Assembly: GCA_050301795.1 (NCBI GenBank) | Contig: JBNKZU010000047.1 | Location: 1 to 56,679 of the forward strand | Source of the DNA: JBNKZU01 sp050301795 | GTDB lineage: Bacteria; Pseudomonadota; Gammaproteobacteria; Thiohalomonadales; Thiohalomonadaceae | Direction of reading: 5' to 3' | Length of the DNA stretch: 56,679 nucleotides | Part shown: piece after piece, positions 27,417 to 36,357 of the stretch | Numbering within the stretch: the stretch's first letter is position 1 | Layout: each line of letters starts with the position of its first letter | Notes under the pieces: generated by a model | The model's input: only the letters and a program-made list of their open reading frames with translations | Databases searched by the model: none | What the model was told of the DNA's origin: nothing | Position numbers and translations under genes: made by a program

Positions 27417-27962
27417 TTACCTACCAAACATGCGTAGTAGGGTTCTGTTTTTATCAATAAAGTGGTGTTTAAGTGCTGCACCTGTATGCATCACGACCAA
27501 CACCAGTAAAACAACCACCAGTACAAGGTGGATTAATCCAGCTATATCCTCCTGTTTTGGAATCGAGGTAATTAATGCCGGTACTTCAAATAAACCAAAG
27601 ACTTCAATAGCCTTTGAATCAGCCGTTGAGATCAAATATCCACTAACCATAATCGAGAAAATCAAAATATAGATCAGCCCATGTACGAGTGATGCAATTT
27701 GATGCTCCCACGGTTTTACGCCCTGAACCGGATCAGGTGAACGATTTATGACCCGCCATATCAATCGAAACAGCATCAATATAAATAGAACAACTCCGAT
27801 ACTTTTATGAATGTAGGGTGCTTTGTGATACCAGGCATTATAGAAATCGAGATCCACCATATAAAAACCAAGTCCGGTCATACCAAAGATGGCAATGGCA
27901 ACAATCCAATGCAGTGCTATTGCAATCCATCCATAACTTGATGACGTATTTGTAAGCTTCAT
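27417..27962 (-). CDS. Cytochrome b561 (YceJ-like)
   Basis: A 181-residue inner-membrane di-haem b-type cytochrome. Four membrane helices carry histidines at IALHWIVAIAIF, HKSIGVVLFILMLFRLIWR, SLVHGLIYILIFSIMVSGY and AGLIHLVLVVVLLVLVVMHTGAALKHH. Electron transfer between quinone and a periplasmic partner is expected. The ATG at 27962, with AGGGGA upstream, is 11 bases after the pirin stop. The open frame extends upstream into pirin. Confidence 0.9.
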   Translation of the reverse strand: MKLTNTSSSYGWIAIALHWIVAIAIFGMTGLGFYMVDLDFYNAWYHKAPYIHKSIGVVLFILMLFRLIWRVINRSPDPVQGVKPWEHQIASLVHGLIYILIFSIMVSGYLISTADSKAIEVFGLFEVPALITSIPKQEDIAGLIHLVLVVVLLVLVVMHTGAALKHHFIDKNRTLLRMFGR

Positions 27963-27972
27963 ATCTATTCCC

Positions 27973-28824
27973 CTAAAATCGCCCTTCACGATAATCAACG
28001 AAGGCTTGGGTCAATTCCTGGTCAGTATTCATTACGAAGGGGCCTCGTCTTGCGACTGGCTCATTAAGGGGTTGACCTGCTAACAGTAACATCCGGTTAT
28101 CATCACCTATGCCAAATAGTTTCAATCCATCACCACGACCTAGAATATCGATCCCACTGCTGGTTAACACACGATTACCATCACCATCAATCACTGCCAT
28201 TTCGCCCTGATAGGTATGGATGAAACCGTTTAAATACTCAGGCACCGCAATCTCGTATCCCGCATCCTTAGGCAATGCAATATCTAAATAGATCACCTCG
28301 GTAACAAACTGCTTTATTGGCCCCTCAATACCTGATGATGTTTTACCGGCAATCACCTTAATGGCACCGCCGTTAGCAAGCTTCTCAACGGGGATTGAGT
28401 CGGCTTCATACTCCTGATATCTCGGTTGCATCATTTTGTGTGATGCCGGTAGATTGATCCAAAGCTGAAAGCCAGACATCAAGCCATCAACCTGCTGTGG
28501 AATCTCAGAATGGATAATCCCGCGCCCAGCACTCATCCACTGCACACCACCGCTTCCGAGAAAACCTTCATGACCTGCATTGTCTTTATGCTGCATCTTT
28601 CCTGCTAAAAGATAGGTCACCGTCTCGAACCCACGATGCGGGTGGTCGGGAAATCCGGCGATATAGTCATCAGGATCATTCGAATGAAAGGCATCCAGCA
28701 TCAGAAACGGATCGAGCATATCGAGATGAGGGGTTCCGATCAGCCGTACCAGATTTACACCTGCGCCATCAGAGGTCTCCATCCCGGCAATCTGCTTCTC
28801 TATTGTTCGATAGTTACCACTCAT
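27973..28824 (-). CDS. Pirin family protein
   Basis: A 283-residue bicupin. The N-terminal metal site is visible as FPDHPHRGFETVTYL and GRGIIHSEIPQ, giving the three-histidine, one-glutamate ligand set of pirin. Bacterial pirins act as quercetinase-like dioxygenases or redox sensors; the role here is unknown. The ATG at 28824 has GGAGAAAG upstream. First gene of the pirin-b561-yceI operon, divergent from a LysR regulator. Confidence 0.92.
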   Translation of the reverse strand: MSGNYRTIEKQIAGMETSDGAGVNLVRLIGTPHLDMLDPFLMLDAFHSNDPDDYIAGFPDHPHRGFETVTYLLAGKMQHKDNAGHEGFLGSGGVQWMSAGRGIIHSEIPQQVDGLMSGFQLWINLPASHKMMQPRYQEYEADSIPVEKLANGGAIKVIAGKTSSGIEGPIKQFVTEVIYLDIALPKDAGYEIAVPEYLNGFIHTYQGEMAVIDGDGNRVLTSSGIDILGRGDGLKLFGIGDDNRMLLLAGQPLNEPVARRGPFVMNTDQELTQAFVDYREGRF

Positions 28825-28912
28825 ATCTTTCTCCATTATCTGGTCGTCATTACCTGAGTTATTCAGTATGTTTTAATCTAGACTCATCCTCATTAAAGAT
28901 AAATACAGAAAA

Positions 28913-28931
28913 ATAGAAATAACTGTTCTAT
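28913..28931. promoter_or_regulatory. Candidate LysR-type operator
   Basis: The palindrome ATAGAA-N7-TTCTAT lies 11 bases before the LysR start codon, in the 118-base divergent intergenic region. Position and symmetry fit autoregulation plus control of the pirin operon. Confidence 0.5.
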
Positions 28932-28942
28932 TATTAAGAACA

Positions 28943-29851
28943 ATGAACAGACTTGATTCGATACAAACCTTTATACGAGTCGTGGAACGCGGAAGCTTTA
29001 GTGCTGCGGCGGATCATCTCAAGATTGCGAAGTCAGTCATCAGCAAGCGCATTAAAGAGCTTGAGGATCATCTTGGCGCGCAACTACTCCACCGCACGAC
29101 TCGCAAGTTGCATCTCACTCAGGTGGGCGAGGTCTATTATCACCGCTGCTTGCAGATCCTTTCGGATCTTGATGAAGCTGACCATCTCGTGAGTGAGGAG
29201 CAGCAGGAACTCCGTGGCAAGATCCGTATCGCCGCGCCACTCACCTTTACCCTGCAACACCTGATGCCTGTGTTTAATCGATTTATGCAACAACACCCTC
29301 AGCTACTACTGGATCTTGATCTGAACGATCAGGAGATAAATCTGGTGGAAGAGGGCTTTGATCTTGCAATCCGTATTGGTGAGTTACACGATTCAACCCT
29401 CATTGCAAAGAAGCTAAGCAAGATCCGCCTCATTGCCTGCGCTAGTCCAGAGTACCTGAAAAACTATGGTACTCCTGAAACAGTGGAGGATCTCAAGGCG
29501 CATCAATTTCTGATCTACAGCAATGTACCGATCACGATGTTATGGCCTTATGAGAACAATCGAATCAAGATAAAAACCAGAATGGCATCAAATAGTGGTA
29601 GCGCACTACTCCACGCAGCGCTGGATGGGTTAGGAATCGTGTTTACACCGACATTTCTCTGTCATCAGGAGATCCTGGATCGCAAGTTGATCCCAATCTT
29701 AACTCAAGAACCCATACCTGAAGTGTATGTATACGCGGTATACCCTAGCCGCCGATATCAACCGGTTCGAATTCGTCGGTTAATTGAGGCGTTACAACAG
29801 AGTGTTGAGGAAGAGCCCTACTGGGATCGGGCAATCGATAATAAAAGGTGA
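28943..29851 (+). CDS. LysR-type transcriptional regulator
   Basis: A 302-residue regulator. The N-terminal winged helix (MNRLDSIQTFIRVVERGSFSAA, AKSVISKRIKELEDHLGAQLLHRTTR) is followed by a periplasmic-binding-like effector domain (KIRIAAPLTF...). It belongs to the group that typically controls pirin, quinone-reductase or similar redox genes. It is divergent from the pirin operon. The last 34 bases overlap the convergent NYN gene. Confidence 0.93.
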   Translation: MNRLDSIQTFIRVVERGSFSAAADHLKIAKSVISKRIKELEDHLGAQLLHRTTRKLHLTQVGEVYYHRCLQILSDLDEADHLVSEEQQELRGKIRIAAPLTFTLQHLMPVFNRFMQQHPQLLLDLDLNDQEINLVEEGFDLAIRIGELHDSTLIAKKLSKIRLIACASPEYLKNYGTPETVEDLKAHQFLIYSNVPITMLWPYENNRIKIKTRMASNSGSALLHAALDGLGIVFTPTFLCHQEILDRKLIPILTQEPIPEVYVYAVYPSRRYQPVRIRRLIEALQQSVEEEPYWDRAIDNKR

Positions 29852-30309
29852 TCGTCGATCGGAATATATTTTGATGTTGCATCAATTAACGATGTTGCCG
29901 TTAATGATGGCACACCATAAACCTCGGTAGTCACACCATAGCGTTGCTGGATTCTATGAAGTAGCAGATCAAAATCTCCATCACCCGAAGCCAATACAAT
30001 CACATCGCTATTTGCGGCCTGCTCCATGACATCAATCGTTATCCCGACATCCCAGTCCCCTTTTGCTGAGCCATCACTTCGCTGAATATAGGGTTTTAAT
30101 TTGACCTCAAAACCGATTGCCTTAAGGATATTCTGAAATTGGCGCTGTTTTTGATCACCGCTATCAATCGCATACGCTGTTGCAGCTACGATCTCTCGGT
30201 TGTAGGACACATCTGCCCAAAACGCATTGTAATCAAAATGGCTATTAAAGGCCTGACGGCAGGTGTAATAGATGTTCTGAACATCAACAAAGATGGCTGC
30301 TTTTTTCAT
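29818..30309 (-). CDS. NYN domain protein (LabA/DUF88 family)
   Basis: A 163-residue PIN-like RNase-fold protein. The acidic residues of the active centre are present: IFVDVQNIYY, GDWDVGITIDVMEQA and LASGDGDFDLLLHRI. Predicted to cut or bind RNA; specific targets are unknown. It converges on and overlaps the LysR gene. Confidence 0.88.
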   Translation of the reverse strand: MKKAAIFVDVQNIYYTCRQAFNSHFDYNAFWADVSYNREIVAATAYAIDSGDQKQRQFQNILKAIGFEVKLKPYIQRSDGSAKGDWDVGITIDVMEQAANSDVIVLASGDGDFDLLLHRIQQRYGVTTEVYGVPSLTATSLIDATSKYIPIDDHLLLSIARSQ

Positions 30310-30381
30310 TTGGCCATCATACCTGATAAACGATAGTGGAAATATGAAAACGCACTATCCTCAATTAACGATTGGAATGAA

Positions 30382-30798
30382 CTACTTCTTTATCGTTATT
30401 AGCTTGCCTTCAATGCCCGCGTAAAAAACAATAATCTCAACAGGGTCATCGCCTTCATTCTTACCGTAGTGCCATGTGTCTACAACTTCAATAAGCGCAT
30501 CGCCTGCCTTGAGATTGAGCACTTTTTTATTCTCCGTCACTACCGTTAATTCTCCCTTTATCATTACACCAGCATTAATGACCGGGTGTTGGTGCAGTGG
30601 TAATTCAAACTTTGGAGGAATGGTGATCTTTAAGATAGTCACCTCTGGATCACCTTTTGAGTAGGGTTGAAGCAAGGTGCCATTCCAACTTGTTGTTGAT
30701 TTAGCCAATACATCTACCTGCACACCATCTTTCTCTAGCGCCAGGACAGGCGTTGATATCAGTATTAAAATAATTAAACCATTAAAAATACTTTTCAT
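30382..30798 (-). CDS. Secreted cupin protein
   Basis: A 138-residue protein with a signal peptide (MKSIFNGLIILILISTPVLAL) and one cupin barrel. Metal ligand candidates are HQHP (about residue 68) and a later histidine in VDTWHYG. Substrate unknown. Ribosome-binding site AGGATC. Confidence 0.85.
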   Translation of the reverse strand: MKSIFNGLIILILISTPVLALEKDGVQVDVLAKSTTSWNGTLLQPYSKGDPEVTILKITIPPKFELPLHQHPVINAGVMIKGELTVVTENKKVLNLKAGDALIEVVDTWHYGKNEGDDPVEIIVFYAGIEGKLITIKK

Positions 30799-30829
30799 AA
30801 TTCAGATCCTATTATGCCCGCTTTACAGA

Positions 30830-30865
30830 AATATGGGTGGAGTCGTTATGACCTCCACCCATATT
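30830..30865. other. Long hairpin upstream of the cupin gene
   Basis: A 12-bp perfect inverted repeat (AATATGGGTGGA at 30830-30841, complement at 30854-30865) with a further 3 bp inside. It lies between the hydrolase stop and the cupin start, both minus strand. No T-run follows, so it may be a weak terminator or a leader structure of the cupin mRNA. Confidence 0.45.
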
Positions 30866-30951
30866 ACATTGGCAGATAAAAGCAGATGCGGTTTCTGCCA
30901 TAATTGATTATTTACTTAATCAAAACTCAGAGTACTCTTACCTGCTGACTA

Positions 30952-32397
30952 TTAATCAGGGGTCACCTTAAACACATTATCACTTGGCAGTCGCCACAAC
31001 ACGACATCAATGATTGTCGTTCTAAAGCTTTGAATAACCTCCCGCACTTGATCGGATGTCAGTTGGAGATTGAGAGGGATGTAGGAGATATCATCTGTCT
31101 CTGGTTGAAACCCTGTGATCTCAATATCGACATCAGCAATGCTATCGAGCGTCTCATTCCACTTCTTGCGCTTATAGTGCTGAGTTCTCAGGTAGAAGGT
31201 CATGGTTCCTTTGTTCTGATCATTTGCATGATTGTCTTCAATCATCTTTTCGAGTTGGCTGTTTTCACTCGAAGCATTCACTGATCTGATTGTGATGTCG
31301 TAATGCTCTACTCCACGACCATATTGATCTCGAATTCTAAAGATCAACTGTGCATGCCCTTCATACTGCTCTTGTTTATTCCACTCGATGAGTGAAGACT
31401 TAAGCTTGGCTGCTCGCTCAAAGGTTTTTGCATTGATCTCTTTAAATCGCTCTACACATTGCTGGTAGGCAAGATCGGTTTGCCGTGTTATTAGTGCAGC
31501 ATTAATAAGTGGCATTACACTAGCCCTGTTTTTTGATCCACTAACAATACCGATATCCGTACCGAAATGTGCGGTTTCATACGCAACAGCAAATGGAACC
31601 TCACGCCGATTCTTACAGAGACCGTCCAGATTGTAATCATAATGTCGGTTTTCAATGGCGGTGTTATCTTGGCGTTTGTTTAATAAGCCTTGCACTGTTT
31701 TATGCTTCAATTTTTGTGCATTCGCTTTCGGAGTAATACTTATGTAGTTGTAATTAAGATTACAGGCGCTGGTTCGCACTGTGTTATCTGCTGAATCCTC
31801 TTTTACATAGCGGATTGGGATCGGTCTCAAATAGGTAAGGGTTTGTGATCCATTAATACAAAACTCCTGAATCTGGTAATCATCGTAGATATCCTCGCCC
31901 GCTTTTAAAAAGCTCAGGTGCATATCGAGTGTTTTCCAAGATCCAAACTCCAGCTCATTGAGCACTTGTAATCCTCGTCCTGTACCGGTGAAGATCAATC
32001 GACCCCAGCGAGCAAGCTGTCCTTTTCCAATATGGGCTAGACCACTTCCAAAGTTGGCTCCAGCGAGATGGACAATTTTATTAATTGGTGAAGGTTTCGG
32101 GCTGTGATTCTTTACCCAATTACGCACCACTAATGCACCTGTGCTGTGAATCACAACATTAAAGTTGCTCTCTAACAGGTGTGCATACTCAGCTCTTAAA
32201 GCGCGCTCCATAGCATAGCTAACATCATCAAGATTGATGCCATCATTGAGAGAGATCCATCGACTGAGGTTGAGTTCAAAAACACTTTTTGCTCCGTAGC
32301 GTTTTCGTAGTTCAGCGGGGAGAGTGCCGTATATCTCTTTGGCACTATTCTCTTTTCCCTCGGATGAGTATCCATGAATAAGTAGTATCGGTTCCAT
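30952..32397 (-). CDS. Lipase-like alpha/beta hydrolase with C-terminal extension
   Basis: A 481-residue protein. The N-terminal half is a lipase-type alpha/beta hydrolase: oxyanion LLIHGYSSEG (residues 5-14) and a nucleophile elbow VIHSTGALVVR with serine 85 in H-S-T-G. It lacks the usual first glycine of GxSxG. A later histidine (AYETAHFGTDIGIV) is a catalytic candidate. The C-terminal about 140 residues form a beta-rich domain with no family I know. No signal peptide, so cytoplasmic. A strong ribosome-binding site (AAGGAGAAGG) marks the start. Confidence 0.7.
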   Translation of the reverse strand: MEPILLIHGYSSEGKENSAKEIYGTLPAELRKRYGAKSVFELNLSRWISLNDGINLDDVSYAMERALRAEYAHLLESNFNVVIHSTGALVVRNWVKNHSPKPSPINKIVHLAGANFGSGLAHIGKGQLARWGRLIFTGTGRGLQVLNELEFGSWKTLDMHLSFLKAGEDIYDDYQIQEFCINGSQTLTYLRPIPIRYVKEDSADNTVRTSACNLNYNYISITPKANAQKLKHKTVQGLLNKRQDNTAIENRHYDYNLDGLCKNRREVPFAVAYETAHFGTDIGIVSGSKNRASVMPLINAALITRQTDLAYQQCVERFKEINAKTFERAAKLKSSLIEWNKQEQYEGHAQLIFRIRDQYGRGVEHYDITIRSVNASSENSQLEKMIEDNHANDQNKGTMTFYLRTQHYKRKKWNETLDSIADVDIEITGFQPETDDISYIPLNLQLTSDQVREVIQSFRTTIIDVVLWRLPSDNVFKVTPD

Positions 32398-32503
32398 ATT
32401 CCTTCTCCTTTATTGCTGGTATCGGGCTATTGACTATCAACGACACTACTGAAACTATCATTAAATAGAAATAAAGACCAACTTAAAGCGACTCAGCGCC
32501 CTA

Positions 32504-34600
32504 ATGCCAGACACGACTCAGATAGATCATCAGATTCACTCGCTGCAATGTCAGCTTCATCAGCGCAACCATCGTGCACTTGTTGTTATCTTTGGTCATC
32601 TTGATTTTGTGGAGACTATCGTTGAAAAATATTCTGATTCTTCACTAAGGATCGGTTTTGAGGATCAAGCTCTGCATCGCAACCAAATCCGACAATACCT
32701 CGGGCGTGAATATCAATCTATTATCTACAGCCTCCATCATGGATTTGATCCTGAACTACTCGGAGCCATCAGCGGAACGTTGATGGGTGGCGGTATCCTC
32801 TTTCTGGCGATACCACCGCAACAACAGTTTTTGATATCAAATGATTCACAACAGGAACGAATTACCGTTTATCCCTATCAGGTGAAGGATCTATCGCGCC
32901 ACTATTTGCAACGTCTTCTACGTTTGATCGACAATGATACGGGTGTGATGAAGATAGAGGCACTGCAATCACCACTACCATTTACACTCCCGGATTCAGC
33001 GATTCACACCAGCGCTGAAACCATCACCCAAGATGACGTTATCCAACAAATAATTCAAAACTACGAAACCAATTCCACCACGCCTATGGTGATCAGGGCT
33101 GATCGTGGCCGAGGAAAAAGTGCAGCACTTGGGATCGCCGCTGGTATGCTGCTACAGCAGTACCCGATTCGGATCTGTGTTACAGCACCACGACTTGAGA
33201 CCCTGTCGATTCTATTCAAACATGCAGCAACACTATTACCTGAAGCACTTGTTGAGATAGATCATATTAAGACCGATCATGGATCGATTCAGTTTTTACC
33301 GCCGGATCAGATGGCTCATACCAATGTTCATTCTGATCTGGTGTTAATCGATGAGGCAGCAGCCATCCCGTCGTCACTGCTATCTGCGATACTTCATCGG
33401 CATCATCGCTGTGTCTTTGCGACAACCATTCACGGTTACGAAGGTAGTGGCCAGGGTTTCAGGCTTCGCTTTAGTCAAATTTTGGATCGGGAATTCCCGA
33501 ACTGGCAATTATTACAACTCACTCGACCGATCCGTTGGGCGGATGGTGATCCCTTGGAACAGACCATTAATCGCCTGTTGTTACTCAACAGTGAAACTCC
33601 AAAGATCAAAACAAATGATCTCAACATGGAACAGCTATCGATATCGATTGTGGATCGCAAATCGCTGGCAACAAATGAGCCGTTACTCTCTGCGATCTAC
33701 GGCATAATGGTTGATGCCCACTACCGCACCACACCACTCGATCTATGGCATCTGCTTGATGGACCCAACCTGATGATCTATCAAGTCACTCAGGGTGAAT
33801 GTGTTGTTGCAGCAGCGATCGTGGCGAATGAAGGCGCTTTGGAGCCAGATCTGGATCAAGCGATTGTTTTAGGCCATCGTCGCCCGCGAGGTCATCTATT
33901 ACCCCAAACATTAAGCTCACAGATGTCGATTCTGGGTGCATCTACAGCCCGTTATCGACGGATCATCCGCATTGCAGTTACCCCAGAGTTACAACAACAG
34001 GGGATTGGAACTCAATTAGTACAGCAAATAATTGCAGATGCCAAATCAGACCCTATTGATATTGTTGGTACCAGCTTTGGCGCGACGATACCGCTTGTCA
34101 ATTTCTGGTCAAACAGTGCCTTAATGCCGGTTCGTATCGGCTGCAAACGTAATGCCAGTAGCGGTACACACTCCTTGGTAATGCTTTTACCGATATCTGA
34201 TCCAGGCAAAGCCATTGCTGAGCAGGCAGCTCGCTTTTTTGGGCAACAATTTCCAGCACAACAGACAGAGTTTCTTAATGAGGTGTCACCACAGTTGCTT
34301 GGGATCCTGAGATCATCAATATCTGAAGATTATGATAGAGAGTATGAGAGCGATCTTCGGCTGGTTGGTCTGTTTGTCAGTGGTCATCAGCAGTATGAAA
34401 ACATTATCGGGAGTTTGAAACGCATTGGAAAACGCATTATTGAATTAGAAAAGCCGCCAGATCCGGTGCAAAAACAACTGCTTATCCTAAAGATTTTAGA
34501 GGGAAAGCATTGGGATCAGGTGAGTCATCATTTAAAATTGACAGGTCGTCGCAATATCATTGAGATACTAAAAACGATCTATAAAGATCACGGCATATAA
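32504..34600 (+). CDS. tmcA: tRNA(Met) cytidine acetyltransferase
   Basis: TmcA makes N4-acetylcytidine at the wobble base of elongator tRNA-Met using acetyl-CoA and ATP. The 698-residue protein has the helicase part (Walker A RADRGRGKSAALGIAAG, Walker B VLIDEAAAIPSSLL, THGYEGSGQGF) followed by a GNAT domain (RIAVTPELQQQGIGTQLVQ) and the tRNA-binding tail. Full length. Confidence 0.95.
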   Translation: MPDTTQIDHQIHSLQCQLHQRNHRALVVIFGHLDFVETIVEKYSDSSLRIGFEDQALHRNQIRQYLGREYQSIIYSLHHGFDPELLGAISGTLMGGGILFLAIPPQQQFLISNDSQQERITVYPYQVKDLSRHYLQRLLRLIDNDTGVMKIEALQSPLPFTLPDSAIHTSAETITQDDVIQQIIQNYETNSTTPMVIRADRGRGKSAALGIAAGMLLQQYPIRICVTAPRLETLSILFKHAATLLPEALVEIDHIKTDHGSIQFLPPDQMAHTNVHSDLVLIDEAAAIPSSLLSAILHRHHRCVFATTIHGYEGSGQGFRLRFSQILDREFPNWQLLQLTRPIRWADGDPLEQTINRLLLLNSETPKIKTNDLNMEQLSISIVDRKSLATNEPLLSAIYGIMVDAHYRTTPLDLWHLLDGPNLMIYQVTQGECVVAAAIVANEGALEPDLDQAIVLGHRRPRGHLLPQTLSSQMSILGASTARYRRIIRIAVTPELQQQGIGTQLVQQIIADAKSDPIDIVGTSFGATIPLVNFWSNSALMPVRIGCKRNASSGTHSLVMLLPISDPGKAIAEQAARFFGQQFPAQQTEFLNEVSPQLLGILRSSISEDYDREYESDLRLVGLFVSGHQQYENIIGSLKRIGKRIIELEKPPDPVQKQLLILKILEGKHWDQVSHHLKLTGRRNIIEILKTIYKDHGI

Positions 34601-34621
34601 CGTAAGAAGGCTCTGAGCGAG

Positions 34622-34777
34622 CAGTCATTGCGACGACTGCATGGCAGGAATTGTTCCTGACAAGTCTCTGCACTTCCACCATCCTTGGCGGTTGAATGTA
34701 GGAGGCAAAGCGACGTGGCAATCCATAAGTTCTTGATATACAAGATTTGGATAGCTTCACTACGTTCGCAATGACTG
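34622..34777. repeat. Dispersed palindromic repeat (CATTGCGA / TCGCAATG type)
   Basis: Terminal 12-bp inverted repeats CAGTCATTGCGA (34622-34633) and TCGCAATGACTG (34766-34777) bound 156 bases. Inside are segments such as AAAGCGACGTGGCAATCCA and TGGATAGCTTCACTACGTTC, which match a widespread bacterial interspersed repeat whose false translations contain HCERSEAIQ. It fills most of the tmcA-sixA gap. No gene is present. Confidence 0.75.
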
Positions 34778-34875
34778 ATTTGTGTCACGTAGTCAGAATC
34801 TCTTTAAGTATATTTTTTAACAACTAAACGCAACTCGAACTATAGTTAGATCACTCATAAACCAAGGAGACACCA

Positions 34876-35391
34876 GTGATTAAGCAGATCATTATTGTGC
34901 GTCATGCCATTGCAGAAAACCCGAAGGAAGCCTTTATCAGGGGAAAATCGGATGCGGTTCGGTATCTATCGATTGAGGGCATTGAAAAGCTGGAACAGGC
35001 AACCGAAGGATTAATCAAAATCTTGCCACAGATTGATCTGATTGCAACCAGCCCGTTACTCCGCGCAGTTGAGACTGCTGATATTCTGTTTAAACACTTG
35101 AAGGCAAAAGATATTATTACGACTAAACTGTTAAAACCTGGCATTAACAAAAAAGAGCTGATCTCGTGGATACAAAAGCAAACGGCAGAAACTGTGTTAA
35201 TAGTTGGGCATGAACCTGATCTGGGAAAACTTGCTAGTTGGCTGCTCTGCGGAAAAGCGATTACCGCATTTAAGATAAAAAAGGCCGGAGCAATGCTGAT
35301 TAAAACCAACGGAACACTAAAACCCAAAAGCTGTACGCTCAAATGGTTTCTAACCCCAAAACAACTTCGGATACTGGGCGCAACAGAATAA
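34876..35391 (+). CDS. sixA: SixA-type phosphohistidine phosphatase
   Basis: A histidine-phosphatase-fold enzyme; SixA dephosphorylates phosphohistidine in proteins. The RHA catalytic motif (IIVRHAIAE, residues 9-11), an ATSPLLRAVETAD loop and the second catalytic histidine in VGHEPDLG are present. The start is GTG at 34876 behind AAGGAGA. It is coupled by a one-base overlap (TAATG) to the next gene. Confidence 0.9.
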   Translation: MIKQIIIVRHAIAENPKEAFIRGKSDAVRYLSIEGIEKLEQATEGLIKILPQIDLIATSPLLRAVETADILFKHLKAKDIITTKLLKPGINKKELISWIQKQTAETVLIVGHEPDLGKLASWLLCGKAITAFKIKKAGAMLIKTNGTLKPKSCTLKWFLTPKQLRILGATE

Positions 35392-36335
35392 TGAAAAACC
35401 TGCTTAATCAGCCACTGCAAAAAGGTATAAAAAAAGCGATAAAAAAACTCGCGCTTGAATGTGAGCAAAAATGTCAAAAGCTTGCGTCCGATAACACTGA
35501 CTTTTACCTAAACAGCTTTTTTATCTCAGTAAAGAATCTTCATAGCTTTATTGTGGCGTATAAAAGACATATTGATGATTGTGAAAAATTGCTAAAGCTT
35601 TTTGATCAGCTCATGTCTGATATTGAAAAGTATCAACGCATTGTCAACTTTCAGATTGTGCTTAACGAGTTTAGTGATAGTTACACCCATATTGGCGATG
35701 TCTCAGACAAGATTGAAGAGGTCGTAATTGCCGCTTGTATAAAAAACAAGAATGAGGTTACAGTTTCGCAGATGGTCGGTGAATGGCAATCGATCTATAA
35801 AGGCCTAAAAAAGCGATTAAAGAAACTCTCCGTTAATGAACAAAGTCCCGACTTTGGAAAATACACTCGTGAATTATTAACCAACACACTCTACCAGTTT
35901 GAATTACAGTTTGAGGCTGCCCAAAAACGGCAAATCTATCGCCGTCTGCAATATGCCTCCGTAACACTGCACGAATTAATCACATTACTCACCTTATTCA
36001 AAAAAACCTCAAAGCGGGTTAAAGATTCCAGAAAGGTACTTGCAGACCTTGAAACCATGTTCCTCACAATGGACAGACATACCCGGTTTATGGATGTGCT
36101 TCCATTTGCGGTTAAAAACAAGAAGATAAGAACCGTGATGCTTGATCACAAACCCATCTCTCTTGAGAACGAACAATTCGATAAGTTGAATGACACGCAG
36201 ATCATTCTTACACAATTACATAATCTTTCGTTATCCAAAATTGAGGATGAGACAGAAACTATTAACTATTACTTTCATCACCGGCTTGCATTAATGATTG
36301 ATGAGATCAATCAAGCCATTATTATGATCAGATGA
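35391..36335 (+). CDS. CHAD-like helical protein
   Basis: A 314-residue, lysine-rich all-helical protein coupled to sixA. The first third has the pattern of a CHAD domain (NSFFISVKNLHSFIVAYKRHIDDCE in place of the usual H-x-R-V-x-x-R-R), and CHAD proteins, which bind polyphosphate, are often next to sixA. Several conserved CHAD histidines and arginines are replaced, so the assignment leans on context. The ATG at 35391 shares a base with the sixA stop. Confidence 0.5.
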   Translation: MKNLLNQPLQKGIKKAIKKLALECEQKCQKLASDNTDFYLNSFFISVKNLHSFIVAYKRHIDDCEKLLKLFDQLMSDIEKYQRIVNFQIVLNEFSDSYTHIGDVSDKIEEVVIAACIKNKNEVTVSQMVGEWQSIYKGLKKRLKKLSVNEQSPDFGKYTRELLTNTLYQFELQFEAAQKRQIYRRLQYASVTLHELITLLTLFKKTSKRVKDSRKVLADLETMFLTMDRHTRFMDVLPFAVKNKKIRTVMLDHKPISLENEQFDKLNDTQIILTQLHNLSLSKIEDETETINYYFHHRLALMIDEINQAIIMIR

Positions 36336-36357
36336 ATCCAGGTGTTGGGGATCTTTA

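Noticed and set aside
34588..34788. Minus-strand 66-codon frame in the tmcA-sixA gap
   Set aside because: It is the translation of the dispersed repeat (HCERSEAIQ), with no ribosome-binding site.
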